Source: Saprospiraceae bacterium
GTDB taxonomy: Bacteria; Bacteroidota; Bacteroidia; Chitinophagales; Saprospiraceae
Assembly (NCBI GenBank): GCA_029251525.1
Contig: JAQXDE010000035.1
Coordinates: 124,001 to 188,000 of the forward strand
Direction: 5' to 3'
DNA length: 64,000 bases
The position numbers and the translations under genes are program-made. Below the pieces are notes generated by a model, which did not search any database, had not been told where the DNA came from, and saw nothing but the letters and a program-made list of their open reading frames with translations. Shown one piece after another: positions 17,437 to 26,281 of this stretch (the stretch's first letter is position 1; each line of letters opens with the position of its first letter).

Positions 17437-17533
17437 AAATAAGAATATGTTCATGGGATTATAATTTGTTGTAGTTAGTCAAAGTCCTATTAATTAGGAT
17501 TCTGACTTACTTCTTTTTCATGATAAAAATATA
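17437..17533 (+). repeat. Core-terminator repeat unit 2
   Basis: A second copy of the core (17445-17467) and hairpin, 162 bases after the first. It is preceded by a different small hairpin (GCTGAA-GG-TTCAGC, 17420-17433) where unit 1 has a GCC-rich stretch. No clear TAnnTTTG box was found directly upstream, so it may depend on read-through or a weaker promoter. Confidence 0.85.
17478..17517 (+). terminator. Terminator of repeat unit 2
   Basis: GTCAAAGTCCTA and TAGGATTCTGAC pair with the same TTAAT loop as unit 1; the tail is TTACTTCTTTTTC. Confidence 0.65.
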
Positions 17534-17558
17534 AAAATGAGCAGAGGTTACTAAAAAA

Positions 17559-17594
17559 GAAAGTCATAAGACCCTGAAGGCATTATGACTTTTC
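17559..17594 (+). terminator. Hairpin between units 2 and 3
   Basis: AAGTCATAA and TTATGACTT form a 9-bp stem around a 13-base loop and end in TTTT. A diverged core-like string (GTTTATGGGGATATAATCT) follows at about 17604-17622. Confidence 0.5.
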
Positions 17595-17721
17595 TAGAAT
17601 TTTTGTTTATGGGGATATAATCTATTAGAATACAAATCTAATAAATTTATTCATATTAAAGTATAATTATTTGTGTTTTTACACAATAAAAATATTTACT
17701 AAATAAGTTTTAGTCAAAGAG

Positions 17722-17744
17722 ATATGTTCATGGGATTATAATTT
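17722..17744 (+). repeat. Core repeat, third copy
   Basis: The core ATATGTTCATGGGATTATAA plus TTT is identical to copies 1 and 2, but the flanking sequence is different. It is followed, after an AATTGAAC spacer, by an unrelated, stronger terminator. Conservation of the core while flanks and stems differ argues that the core itself is functional. Confidence 0.8.
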
Positions 17745-17752
17745 AATTGAAC

Positions 17753-17790
17753 AAGTCGCATTTTCAACTGAAAATGCGACTTGTTTTTTT
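17753..17790 (+). terminator. Strong terminator of repeat unit 3
   Basis: AAGTCGCATTTTC and GAAAATGCGACTT make a perfect 13-bp stem with an AACT loop followed by G and seven T. It isolates the array from pyrC, whose ATG is 139 bases further on. Confidence 0.88.
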
Positions 17791-17928
17791 GCTTAAAACT
17801 GGATATTATATTCAATTAGAATGATTTTTAGCAAAAATTAATGTATCAACTCGGAATTATAAAATCCGGTTACAATTGATGATATAATTTTTCTATTTTC
17901 GCTTTTTTAAGTTTTCAAAATAGAAGAT

Positions 17929-19269
17929 ATGGCAACCATCCTAATAAAAAATGCCCAGGTAGTCAACCGAGGTAAAATTTTCCAATCAGATATACTAGTA
18001 AAAAATGGCAGAATCGATAAGATTGATTCTATTATTGATGCAGTTGTAGATCGCGAAATAGATGCCACAGGTAAATATATCTTACCCGGTATTATTGATG
18101 ATCAAGTTCACTTTAGGGAGCCAGGTCTGACTCATAAATCAGACTTGTATACAGAACCAAGAGCAGCTGTTGCTGGAGGCGTTACATCGTTTATGGAAAT
18201 GCCAAATACTAAACCAGCTGCAGTCACTCAAGAATTATTGCAACATAAATACGATATCGCCTCACAAAAATCATTAGCGAATTACTCGTTTTTTATGGGA
18301 GCAACTAATGACAATTTAGAAGAAGTTTTAAAAACAGATGCTGAGAATGTTTGTGGTGTCAAAATTTTTATGGGGTCAAGTACAGGTAATATGTTAGTGG
18401 ATAATCGAAAGACCTTAGAAGGTTTATTTTCAGAGGTACCGATGCTAATGGCCACACATTGTGAAGATGAAGCAACGATTAGAAAGAATATGGAGCATTA
18501 CAAAGCCATCCATGGGGAAAATATCCCAGTTGGACTGCATCCAATAATTCGCTCCGTTGAAGGTTGTTATTTGTCATCAAGTATGGCAATAGAAATGGCA
18601 AAAAAACATAATTCTCGATTACATATTTTACATATCTCTACAGCTGACGAAATAGAGCTTTTCCGAAATGATATTCCTTTGACCGAAAAAAGAATAACCT
18701 CTGAGGTATGCGTGCATCATCTTTATTTTAATGCTTTGGATTATGAAAAATATGGTACTCAAATTAAATGCAATCCTGCAATAAAAGCTTCAAAACATCA
18801 GGAAGCACTTTTTCCAGCCTTGTTGGATAATCGGTTGGATATCATTGCGACTGATCACGCACCGCATACTTGGGATGAAAAAAGTAATAGTTATTTTAAT
18901 GCACCCTCAGGAGTTCCATTGATTCAGCATACATTGAATGTAATGTTAGAATTTTATCAAAATGGAAAAATTTCATTAGAAAGAATCGTTGAGAAAATGT
19001 GCCATGCACCTGCGGAATGTTTCCGAATCAAAGATAGAGGTTTTGTAGAAGAGGGAAATTGGGCGGATTTAATAATTGTTGATTTGGAGAAAGAATGGAT
19101 AGTAGAAAAAAGTAATGTGCATTATAAATGTAATTGGTCTCCATTTGAAAATCATACTTTCAAAGGTAATGTTGAGGCAACTATAGTTTCTGGACATTTG
19201 GCCTATGAAAATGGGATATTCTTTGAAGGTAAAAAAGGAGAGAGAATGCAGTTTGATTCTTATAATTAA
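17929..19269 (+). CDS. pyrC: Dihydroorotase
   Basis: This 446-residue amidohydrolase is of the long, class I dihydroorotase type. Recognisable parts are GKYILPGIIDDQ, HFREPGLTHK, the MEMPNT motif (90-94), K145 in GVKIFMGSSTGN, H177 in ATHCEDE, H235 in HILHIST and the catalytic D309 in IATDHAPHT. It catalyses reversible cyclisation of carbamoyl-aspartate to dihydroorotate, step three of pyrimidine synthesis. The usual metal-binding H-x-H is here Q59-x-H61, which I believe is common in the Bacteroidota subgroup but could not verify. It is followed by a convergent nucleoside transporter gene, a pyrimidine-themed neighbourhood. Confidence 0.92.
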   Translation: MATILIKNAQVVNRGKIFQSDILVKNGRIDKIDSIIDAVVDREIDATGKYILPGIIDDQVHFREPGLTHKSDLYTEPRAAVAGGVTSFMEMPNTKPAAVTQELLQHKYDIASQKSLANYSFFMGATNDNLEEVLKTDAENVCGVKIFMGSSTGNMLVDNRKTLEGLFSEVPMLMATHCEDEATIRKNMEHYKAIHGENIPVGLHPIIRSVEGCYLSSSMAIEMAKKHNSRLHILHISTADEIELFRNDIPLTEKRITSEVCVHHLYFNALDYEKYGTQIKCNPAIKASKHQEALFPALLDNRLDIIATDHAPHTWDEKSNSYFNAPSGVPLIQHTLNVMLEFYQNGKISLERIVEKMCHAPAECFRIKDRGFVEEGNWADLIIVDLEKEWIVEKSNVHYKCNWSPFENHTFKGNVEATIVSGHLAYENGIFFEGKKGERMQFDSYN

Positions 19270-19278
19270 TCCATGAAA

Positions 19279-19327
19279 AAGCTAAGCCTTGTCAGTGCAT
19301 TGAGTGTTGGCATAGCTTAATATTTTT
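19279..19327. terminator. Shared terminator between pyrC and nucleoside transporter
   Basis: AAGCTAAGCC and GGCATAGCTT pair over nine of ten positions around a 20-base loop, followed by AATATTTTT on the plus strand. It lies between two convergent genes. Confidence 0.55.
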
Positions 19328-19334
19328 ATAATGA

Positions 19335-20750
19335 TTAGAATAAGAAACTACTCTCAGAAACAATCATTCCCGCAATAGCAGCAGTAATAAAACAAGCCAC
19401 AGTTCCTCCAATTAATGCTTTAATTCCAAATTCTGCCACAGTTGTTTTTTGCCCAGGAGCAATCGCACCAATACCTCCAATTTGAATTCCGATCGAAGCG
19501 AAATTAGCGAATCCACAGAGTGCATAAGTTGCAATAATCAAAGATTTAATTTGTAAGACTTTGGTGAATTTTCCTAATTCAGCATATGCAAAGAATTCAT
19601 TGATTGCTGTTTTTTGACCTAATAATTGACCTACCAAAAATATATCTGTGCTAGGTACTCCTAAAAGCCAAGCTATTGGTGCAAAAAGGCAGCCTAGGAT
19701 AAATTCAAGATTCAATCCAGCCATTGCAGAGGGTTGAATTTGAAATCCATTTCCTTTTAGATAACCAGCAAATTGTGCCACCCAACCATTCAATGGAGTA
19801 TAATATCCGATGACATCAGTTAGGAAATAATTTAGCATAGCAATCAGAGCAGTAAATACCAATAACATTGCTCCAACGTTTACAGCTAACTTCAAACCAT
19901 CAGTAGTCCCAATTGCGATAGCTTCTAAAAGGTTACTACCAATTTTATCTTTAGGAACCATAAAGTCTTGATTCACTCTTTCAGGTTCATCTTGTGGATA
20001 CAGTATTTTTGCAGCAACAATTGCAGCTGGTGCAGAAATTATAGATGCTAAAAGAAGGTGTTGCGCAAATAAGTTTTTCGAAGCATCTTTCGCGGCTTCG
20101 ATGGCTAATTTACCAGCCTCTTCAGACATTCCTGCAATGTTGGGTAATACCGCAAATGATTCTCCCAAGAATCCAACATATGCTGCAAAAACTCCTCCTG
20201 CTATTGTTGCCATTCCTCCTGTCATTAAGCAAAGCATTTCAGATCGAGTCATTTTTTCCAGATAGGGTTTAACAACTAAAGGAGCTTCCGTTTGTCCAAT
20301 AAAAACATTTGCTGCTGCTGCTAAACTTTCTGATCCAGATAATCCCATGACCTTTTTCATTAGCCAAGCAAAACCAAAAATGATTCGTTGTAAAATTCCT
20401 AAATAATATAAAACAGCAGAGAATGCCGCAAAGAACACGATGGTAGGTAAAACTTGAAAAGCGAAAACATATCCGAAGGATTGAGAGGGGTCCATTAATC
20501 CCGCAAATAGGAAAGTAGCGCCAGCTTCAGTAAACTTTAGAATTTGAACAAAAAAATCAGAAACGATTTTAAAAAAAAATTGAAGGAAAGGAATATTTAG
20601 TAACGCTAAAGCAAGTCCAAGTTGAATTAATAATCCTTTTAATACTAATCCCCAATCAATAGCTTTACGATTATTACTTAGTAAATAACAAATCCCTATA
20701 AGTGCAACGATCCCTAAAGATCCGCGAAAAATTCCTACTGTTAATTCCAT
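19335..20750 (-). CDS. Concentrative nucleoside transporter (CNT/NupC family)
   Basis: The 471-residue protein has about 10 hydrophobic segments and the CNT signatures: Nucleos_tra2 N-terminal core (RGSLGIVALIGICYLLSNNR), the gate region (SGSESLAAAANVFIGQTEAP), GGMATIAGGV and the C-terminal ALCGFANFASIGIQIGG. It should import nucleosides using a sodium or proton gradient. A longer frame begins at 20789, but a promoter-like TACTTTTA box (20777-20784, minus strand) would put the transcript start inside that extension, and CNT proteins normally begin near MELTVGIFRG; I therefore chose the ATG at 20750. It converges on pyrC. Confidence 0.93.
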   Translation of the reverse strand: MELTVGIFRGSLGIVALIGICYLLSNNRKAIDWGLVLKGLLIQLGLALALLNIPFLQFFFKIVSDFFVQILKFTEAGATFLFAGLMDPSQSFGYVFAFQVLPTIVFFAAFSAVLYYLGILQRIIFGFAWLMKKVMGLSGSESLAAAANVFIGQTEAPLVVKPYLEKMTRSEMLCLMTGGMATIAGGVFAAYVGFLGESFAVLPNIAGMSEEAGKLAIEAAKDASKNLFAQHLLLASIISAPAAIVAAKILYPQDEPERVNQDFMVPKDKIGSNLLEAIAIGTTDGLKLAVNVGAMLLVFTALIAMLNYFLTDVIGYYTPLNGWVAQFAGYLKGNGFQIQPSAMAGLNLEFILGCLFAPIAWLLGVPSTDIFLVGQLLGQKTAINEFFAYAELGKFTKVLQIKSLIIATYALCGFANFASIGIQIGGIGAIAPGQKTTVAEFGIKALIGGTVACFITAAIAGMIVSESSFLF

Positions 20751-20967
20751 AGTTTTTGTTTGTATTTTGCGAGGGGTAAAAGTAAGCAATGCATTTGAAA
20801 ATAGGTAATGATTATATCCAAATCAATTTGAAGACTTTTTGTTAATCTTATCTATGAATTTCATGCGTTTAGCGAAAGGAAAAGAAAGTATTTATGAATT
20901 ATACTGATATTTAAAAAGAAAAATTAAAAAATTAGGAAAGTTCAACATTTAAATCAAAAATTTTAAT

Positions 20968-21780
20968 ATGAAAAAAAAGAGGACGGCGGCATTACTGGCA
21001 CTTTTATTTGGGGTATTTGGGGTTCATAGATTTTATTTAGGAGAGCGAGTCAAAGGTTTTTTACACCTGGGGTTATTTTTTATAATGATGGTGGCAACTG
21101 TTGAAGAAAATAAACCTTTTATTTTTCTTCCAGCAATTTTAGGATTCGTAGATTTTATTTTATTTCTAGTAAAACCTAAAGAGGAGTTCGATGAGAAATA
21201 CAATATTAATTATCTTAATGATTATCCTCAAACTAATGATAGAAGGAACAGATTATATGATTCAAGAATGTCAAGAGAGACTAGTCTAAAAGAATTGAAG
21301 AGAAGAAGAGTAAGTGTTGAGCCAGTTAATTCATTTAAAGAATCTGGGATGCGAAAGTTTGATGAATATGATGTGCAAGGTGCAATTATTGATTTCCAAA
21401 AAGCTTTGCATGCTGATTTTAAAGATTCCAAAACTCATTTTTTGATGGCTTGTTGTTATTCTATTGATGAGGAATTTGAAAAATCCCTTTTTCATTTGGA
21501 CAAAGCTGTTGATTTCGGATTTATTGATTTCGATACTATCCATGGATCAGATGCATTGGCTTATTTAAGGACGAATGATCGATTTGAAAAATTTGTAAAA
21601 AATAGTTACCAAATTCCCAGGTACTTACCAGAAGAACAAGATGAGAAATTGGATATTATAGAGAGTGAAAAAGCAACTGATTTGCTAGATCAGATTGCAT
21701 CATTAGGAGCGTTATATGAAAAAGGGGTGTTGACACCGGATGAATTTCAAGAACAAAAGCAAAAGCTTCTTTACCCTTAG
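20968..21780 (+). CDS. TM2-domain protein with TPR-like and SHOCT modules
   Basis: This 270-residue protein has three parts. The N-terminus is a TM2 domain (about 1-75): two membrane helices with the conserved GVFGVHRFYLG turn. The middle (about 120-200) resembles TPR-like helices (FDEYDVQGAIIDFQKAL and later FLMACCYSIDEEFEKSL). The C-terminal SHOCT motif (about 236-268) reads LLDQIASLGALYEKGVLT followed by DEFQEQKQKLL. TM2 and SHOCT are both common, poorly understood modules of small membrane proteins; the TPR-like region suggests a protein-binding role in the cytoplasm. Gene neighbours give no further clue. Confidence 0.8.
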   Translation: MKKKRTAALLALLFGVFGVHRFYLGERVKGFLHLGLFFIMMVATVEENKPFIFLPAILGFVDFILFLVKPKEEFDEKYNINYLNDYPQTNDRRNRLYDSRMSRETSLKELKRRRVSVEPVNSFKESGMRKFDEYDVQGAIIDFQKALHADFKDSKTHFLMACCYSIDEEFEKSLFHLDKAVDFGFIDFDTIHGSDALAYLRTNDRFEKFVKNSYQIPRYLPEEQDEKLDIIESEKATDLLDQIASLGALYEKGVLTPDEFQEQKQKLLYP

Positions 21781-21912
21781 TTAAAATATTATGTTGTTAT
21801 TGTAAGATTTTAAAACAACCGGTAAACATTTTTATTTTAAAAAAGAAGTCAGTTTTATTTGATGCTCTAATCAAAATATTAATTTCTGTTTTAAATATTT
21901 TACAAATACTTA

Positions 21913-23805
21913 ATGAAAATGCGCTTTAACCAATTAATTTTATTTTTGTTCCTCGCCATTTTATTATTACAATGTGGAGAGGAAAAAGTACTTGCTATAA
22001 AAGATAAAATGAATACAGGACCACCCAAAAATATTAGAAAAGATATTCACAGTTTTGCGGAGCCAGAAGTAGCTAAAGCCAAACACCTTGAACTAAATTT
22101 ATTAGCTGATTTTGACACAAAAACCTTATCTGGTTTTGCCTTATTTGATATAGAAAATAACCAAGCAGATAAAATTATTTTTGATACACGAAATTTGAAT
22201 ATCGAAAAGGTCACACTTGGTGAAAATGAAACTCCCACGATATTTACAATAGGAGAGGAAAAGGAATTCTTAGGTAAGCCTCTTGAAGTTGTAATAACTC
22301 ATGAGACACAAAAAGTGAAAATTTATTATTCAACCAATCCTGATGCAGCTGCAGTTGATTGGTTGAACCCACAACAAACTGCTGGGAAAAAACATCCATT
22401 TTTATTTACCCAAGGTCAAGCTATTTTGACCCGAACTTGGATTCCATGTCAAGATTCCCCAGGGATTAGAATTACTTATAATGCTACAATTAAAGTTCCT
22501 AAAGAACTTTTACCCGTGATGTCAGCAAGCAATCCGACGGAGAAAAATAACACAGGAGTTTATCAATTTGAGATGAGACAACCTATTCCACCTTACCTAA
22601 TTGCCTTGGCTATTGGAGATTTGGAGTATGGTGAAATTGGTGAAAGAACAGCGATCTATTCAGAACCAAGTTTGCTAAAACCATCATTGTATGAGTTTGC
22701 AGATATGGAGAAAATGTTAATCGCTGCAGAAGATTTATACGGAAAATATTTATGGGATCGCTATGACGTAATTGTGTTACCTCCAAGTTTTCCTTTTGGG
22801 GGAATGGAAAATCCAAGGTTGACTTTTGCAACTCCAACAATTATAGCAGGTGATCGATCATTGACTGCTTTAATCGCTCACGAGATGGCGCACTCCTGGT
22901 CAGGGAATTTAGTGACTAATGCTACATGGAATGATTTCTGGTTGAATGAAGGTTTTACCGTTTATTTTGAACGAAGAATAATGGAGGCTTTATATGGAGA
23001 AGAATATGCAAATATGTTAGCTGTCCTAGGATTTCAAGATTTAGAAGCAGATGTAAAAATTTTGGATGATAAGGATACACATCTTTTTCTAGATTTAGAA
23101 GGTCGAGACCCTGATGATGGAATGACTGATATTGCTTATGAAAAAGGAGCTTACTTTTTGATGATGTTGGAAGATAAAGTTGGACGGGGGAAGATGGATG
23201 GATTTTTAAAGACTTATTTTGATACTCATAGATTTAAGACACTTACCACTGAGGAGTTTATTTATTATTTAAATAAAAATTTGATTGATAAATATCAAGT
23301 TGAGGTGGATATTGATGAATGGATTTATGGCCCAGGAATTCCTGAAAATGTTACTAAAGTTACTACAGAAAAGTTTGTAGTAGTTAATAAAGTTGTAGCC
23401 TTTATCAAAGAGAATTACGATTTTGGTGACTTAGAGGTATCGGATTGGACAACACATGAATGGCTGCACTTTATTCGTCAATTACCAATTGTTGATGAAA
23501 AGGATTTGATGAAAAGGTTAGACAATAAATTTAATTTTTCTAATTCAGGAAATTCAGAGGTTTTGGCTGCTTGGTTTGAAGTTGCAATTAAAAATGGATA
23601 TGCTAACAACATACTTCCAAATATTGAAGAATTCTTGATTGGAGTAGGAAGACGTAAATTTCTAACTCCTTTATATCGTGCATTTAAAGAAAATGGGCAA
23701 CTTGAAATCGCTCAAAATATTTATAAAAAAGCAAAACCGAATTATCATTCTGTTTCAACTCAAACGATGGACAAACTCTTATTGAAGGGAGGAATTAAAG
23801 ATTGA
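21913..23805 (+). CDS. M1 family metallopeptidase (leukotriene-A4-hydrolase-like)
   Basis: This 630-residue lipoprotein has lipobox LLLQC with C21. The N-terminal beta domain is followed by the gluzincin core with the exopeptidase motif GGMEN (296-300), HEMAH (323-327) and the third zinc ligand E346 in WLNEG. A helical C-terminal domain (about 490-630) matches Leuk-A4-hydro_C. The length and domain order fit bacterial M1 aminopeptidases of the LTA4-hydrolase branch (aminopeptidase B-like). It should remove N-terminal residues from peptides, anchored in the periplasm or at the cell surface. It is monocistronic and followed by a bidirectional terminator. Confidence 0.94.
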   Translation: MKMRFNQLILFLFLAILLLQCGEEKVLAIKDKMNTGPPKNIRKDIHSFAEPEVAKAKHLELNLLADFDTKTLSGFALFDIENNQADKIIFDTRNLNIEKVTLGENETPTIFTIGEEKEFLGKPLEVVITHETQKVKIYYSTNPDAAAVDWLNPQQTAGKKHPFLFTQGQAILTRTWIPCQDSPGIRITYNATIKVPKELLPVMSASNPTEKNNTGVYQFEMRQPIPPYLIALAIGDLEYGEIGERTAIYSEPSLLKPSLYEFADMEKMLIAAEDLYGKYLWDRYDVIVLPPSFPFGGMENPRLTFATPTIIAGDRSLTALIAHEMAHSWSGNLVTNATWNDFWLNEGFTVYFERRIMEALYGEEYANMLAVLGFQDLEADVKILDDKDTHLFLDLEGRDPDDGMTDIAYEKGAYFLMMLEDKVGRGKMDGFLKTYFDTHRFKTLTTEEFIYYLNKNLIDKYQVEVDIDEWIYGPGIPENVTKVTTEKFVVVNKVVAFIKENYDFGDLEVSDWTTHEWLHFIRQLPIVDEKDLMKRLDNKFNFSNSGNSEVLAAWFEVAIKNGYANNILPNIEEFLIGVGRRKFLTPLYRAFKENGQLEIAQNIYKKAKPNYHSVSTQTMDKLLLKGGIKD

Positions 23806-23815
23806 TACTACACAT

Positions 23816-23853
23816 AAAAAAATCCACCTCGAAGAATCGAGATGGATTTTTTT
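23816..23853. terminator. Bidirectional terminator
   Basis: AAAAAATCCACCTCG and CGAGATGGATTTTTT pair around AAGAAT, with T runs on both strands, between two convergent genes. Confidence 0.9.
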
Positions 23854-23868
23854 AAAATTATGGTTAAA

Positions 23869-25716
23869 TTATTGTTTGATTATCTTTCTTGCTATAGTTC
23901 CTCTTTCTGATTTTAAGTTGAGATAATATACCCCAACACTAAGGTGTTCTAAATTAAGACTTCCTGAGAATTTATCCTGAATAGAAATATTTTTTGAAAT
24001 GAGTAATTTCCCATTTATATCTAGGATCTCTAATTGTAAGTCAACTGTTTTATTCACTAATATTTCAATAAAAATATCTTTGTCAAAAGGGTTTGGGGTA
24101 ATAGTAACTTTATTTAGAGATGGAATATTTTCTATATTTGTAGTTACTGAGGTTACTGATGATGTATTAGTGCAACCGTTCCCACCAGTTACGATTACAG
24201 AGTAATTACCAGACTCGAAAGCAGTAAAAACTTCGTTGGTTGCTCCAATGATTGGCTGACCATTAAACAGCCATTGATATGCAGTATAAGTATTTGGTGC
24301 AGTTAACAAATTGTCATTTACAGAAATTATAGGAACTGGGGGTAGAGTTAATGAATTGATAGTAAATGATTCGGTTGAGGTACAACCTGCATTATCCGTA
24401 ATTGTAATATTATAATCATCCGCTGCTAGATTATTTAAATCTAAATTTGGTAGATATGTGTAAGGTGGTGTTCCGCCAGCACCTGCGATTTGAACAACAC
24501 CATTCGTTTCTCCTTCACAAGGTTCACTAATTATATTTGCAGAAGCTGTAAGAGATGCACAAGCACCTGAAACGACTTTGTAAATTCGACCTTGCCCCAT
24601 TCGAGCACAATAAATTTCTCCGTCCACATCTTCACCAAAAGTAGAAATATCATAATTAAAATCTGCTACTTCTTGACCAACCCAACCACCTGAACCATCA
24701 GATGCAACGGTAAAAAACTCTCCTGTACAATAGTCGGCAAAGATATAAATCCCCTCCAAGTCAGGATAATCCTCTCCTCTGTAAACAAAACCTCCTGTAA
24801 TGGAACATGGACCACTAAACCCACTGTGTTGAACTTCATAGATAGGTGATACATATTCATCTGATGACCCACAGTTACTCGTATTTACATTTCCATTTAA
24901 ATGGTTTCCTTCGTAGCACCGCCATCCATAATTTTCACCACCAGGACTGTTTGCAGGTTGAAAATCAATCTCTTCCCAAGCATTTTGGCCAACATCACCA
25001 ATCCAAAGATCACCAGTTTGTTTGTCAAAACTGAATCTCCATGGGTTTCGAACACCGATTGCCCATATTTCATCCAAAACATTTGCATCATTTATAAAAG
25101 GATTATCAGAAGGTATAGAATAAGGAGAACCATTATCAATATCGATTCGTAGTATTTTACCCAACATTGTTTGAGTGTTTTGTCCATTACCCCAAGTGCC
25201 CCATGGATCATTACCTGATCCACCGTCACCCATTCCTACATATAGATATCCGTCTGGGCCAAATTTGATACAACCCCCATTATGATTCCAGGTTGGCTGA
25301 TCAATTTTCAATATGGTTAAAGCAGAATTAGGATCTGCAAGGTTTGAATCTGAGGCATCCCTTGAATATCTTACAATATAGGTGTCTTCATCATTTCCGA
25401 TATAATTCACAAAAAAATATCCATTATTTATATAATCTGGATGGAAAGCTAAACCAAGTAGACCTTGCTCGTTTTGGCCACTAGTTTGTGTAACGAGATT
25501 ATCAATATCAAGGAAGGGAGTTGATATAACGATGGCATTTTCATCAATTATCTTTATTCTGCCAGATCTTTCTACCACAAATAAACGATCATCTCCAGCA
25601 TTAGTTATGTCAACTGGAGAAAGAAAGCCAGTGGCATATTGTTCCAGCTCAATTGTTTGGGCAAAAGTGAAATAGGGAAAGAAACCTAACAAAAAAAAGG
25701 CATACAGTTTTTTCAT
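23869..25716 (-). CDS. PQQ-dependent sugar dehydrogenase-like protein with T9SS domain
   Basis: The start is placed at the ATG at 25716, because MKKLYAFFLLGFF...TFAQ is a clean signal peptide and the 14 upstream codons are not. The 615-residue protein has a six-bladed GSDH/soluble glucose dehydrogenase-like propeller (about 25-375), seen in DRLFVVERSGRI, LLGLAFHPDY, IKFGPDGYLYVGMGDGG and IWAIGVRNPWRFSFD. A SprB-like repeat follows (about 385-455), then an Ig-like stretch (about 460-520), then a T9SS sorting domain with NPFDKDIFI and C-terminal RKIIKQ. It should be exported and possibly cell-surface attached. Whether it binds PQQ or oxidises sugar cannot be shown. Confidence 0.85.
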   Translation of the reverse strand: MKKLYAFFLLGFFPYFTFAQTIELEQYATGFLSPVDITNAGDDRLFVVERSGRIKIIDENAIVISTPFLDIDNLVTQTSGQNEQGLLGLAFHPDYINNGYFFVNYIGNDEDTYIVRYSRDASDSNLADPNSALTILKIDQPTWNHNGGCIKFGPDGYLYVGMGDGGSGNDPWGTWGNGQNTQTMLGKILRIDIDNGSPYSIPSDNPFINDANVLDEIWAIGVRNPWRFSFDKQTGDLWIGDVGQNAWEEIDFQPANSPGGENYGWRCYEGNHLNGNVNTSNCGSSDEYVSPIYEVQHSGFSGPCSITGGFVYRGEDYPDLEGIYIFADYCTGEFFTVASDGSGGWVGQEVADFNYDISTFGEDVDGEIYCARMGQGRIYKVVSGACASLTASANIISEPCEGETNGVVQIAGAGGTPPYTYLPNLDLNNLAADDYNITITDNAGCTSTESFTINSLTLPPVPIISVNDNLLTAPNTYTAYQWLFNGQPIIGATNEVFTAFESGNYSVIVTGGNGCTNTSSVTSVTTNIENIPSLNKVTITPNPFDKDIFIEILVNKTVDLQLEILDINGKLLISKNISIQDKFSGSLNLEHLSVGVYYLNLKSERGTIARKIIKQ

Positions 25717-25864
25717 AAAAATTATATTTTGAAATATCAGTCTAAAAAGGAATATCACAATATTACGATTTTTTGATTTTATCCTAAAAAAGGTAGGCTA
25801 GTTTCTTTGTAAATTAGATGGCAAAAAATTAATTGACAATTATTTTAAAAAAAGACAAAAAAGG

Positions 25865-25896
25865 TTTGACTTTTGAAATAACTAAATATATATTTG
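25865..25896 (+). promoter_or_regulatory. Promoter of the tRNA-Ser/tRNA-Pro operon
   Basis: TTTG (25865-25868), a 20-base spacer and TATATTTG (25889-25896), followed by CACC, form the consensus Bacteroidota promoter about 48 bases upstream of mature tRNA-Ser. Confidence 0.85.
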
Positions 25897-25943
25897 CACC
25901 GCATTTGAAAGAAAATGCACTTGAATTAAAAATAAAATCACTC

Positions 25944-26035
25944 GGAGGAGTGGGAGAGTGGCTGAATCCACCGGTTTGCTAAATCGACGTACTTGGAAAC
26001 AGGTACCGCGGGTTCGAATCCCGCCTCCTCCGCCA
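25944..26035 (+). tRNA. tRNA-Ser (GCT)
   Basis: The 92-base gene has a 7-bp acceptor stem (GGAGGAG with CTCCTCC), discriminator G and an encoded CCA. It has the D-arm of serine tRNAs, anticodon GCT at 25978-25980 in the loop TTGCTAA, the long variable arm expected of a class II tRNA, and a T-arm with GGTTCGAATCC. The first pair of the anticodon stem looks mismatched. It reads AGC/AGU codons. Confidence 0.95.
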
Positions 26036-26069
26036 GTTTTATAATAAAACCATTCTTTATAGAATGTAT

Positions 26070-26144
26070 CGGGGCATGGCGCAGTCCGGTTAGCGCACCT
26101 GCTTTGGGAGCAGGGGGCCCCAGGTTCGAATCCTGGTGCCCCGA
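26070..26144 (+). tRNA. tRNA-Pro (TGG)
   Basis: The 75-base gene has acceptor stem CGGGGCA/TGCCCCG, anticodon stem CCTGC/GCAGG with loop TTTGGGA and anticodon TGG at 26105-26107, and T-arm GGTTCGAATCC. Unlike the serine tRNA 34 bases upstream, CCA is not encoded (A then CAAT), so it must be added by tRNA nucleotidyltransferase. Its 3' end borders the eroded island. Confidence 0.95.
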
Positions 26145-26175
26145 CAATGTAGGTCATTGATTTACAACGACTTAT

Positions 26176-26211
26176 AAAGAGTCAATCATTAATTTGGTTG
26201 ACTCTTTTTTT
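26176..26211 (+). terminator. Terminator of the tRNA operon
   Basis: AAAGAGTCAA and TTGACTCTTT pair around an AT-rich loop and end in seven T, 32 bases after tRNA-Pro. Confidence 0.85.
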
Positions 26212-26281
26212 GTTGTGTGCAACATAGGTGCAACAAGTTTTATATCTTTATTTTTTTGAAGTTGAAATAAATTTAAATTCT

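Noticed and set aside
17275-17744. CRISPR-like array
   Set aside because: Only three spaced copies with unequal spacing (162 and 277 bases), each tied to a terminator, and no cas genes nearby.
20751-20789. Longer N-terminus for the nucleoside transporter
   Set aside because: The extra 13 codons overlap a promoter-like box and do not resemble the family N-terminus.
25882-26157. Minus-strand ORFs of 91 and 69 codons with GAPGFEPG-like peptide
   Set aside because: They run antisense through both tRNA genes; this peptide is a well-known artefact of translating tRNA T-arms.
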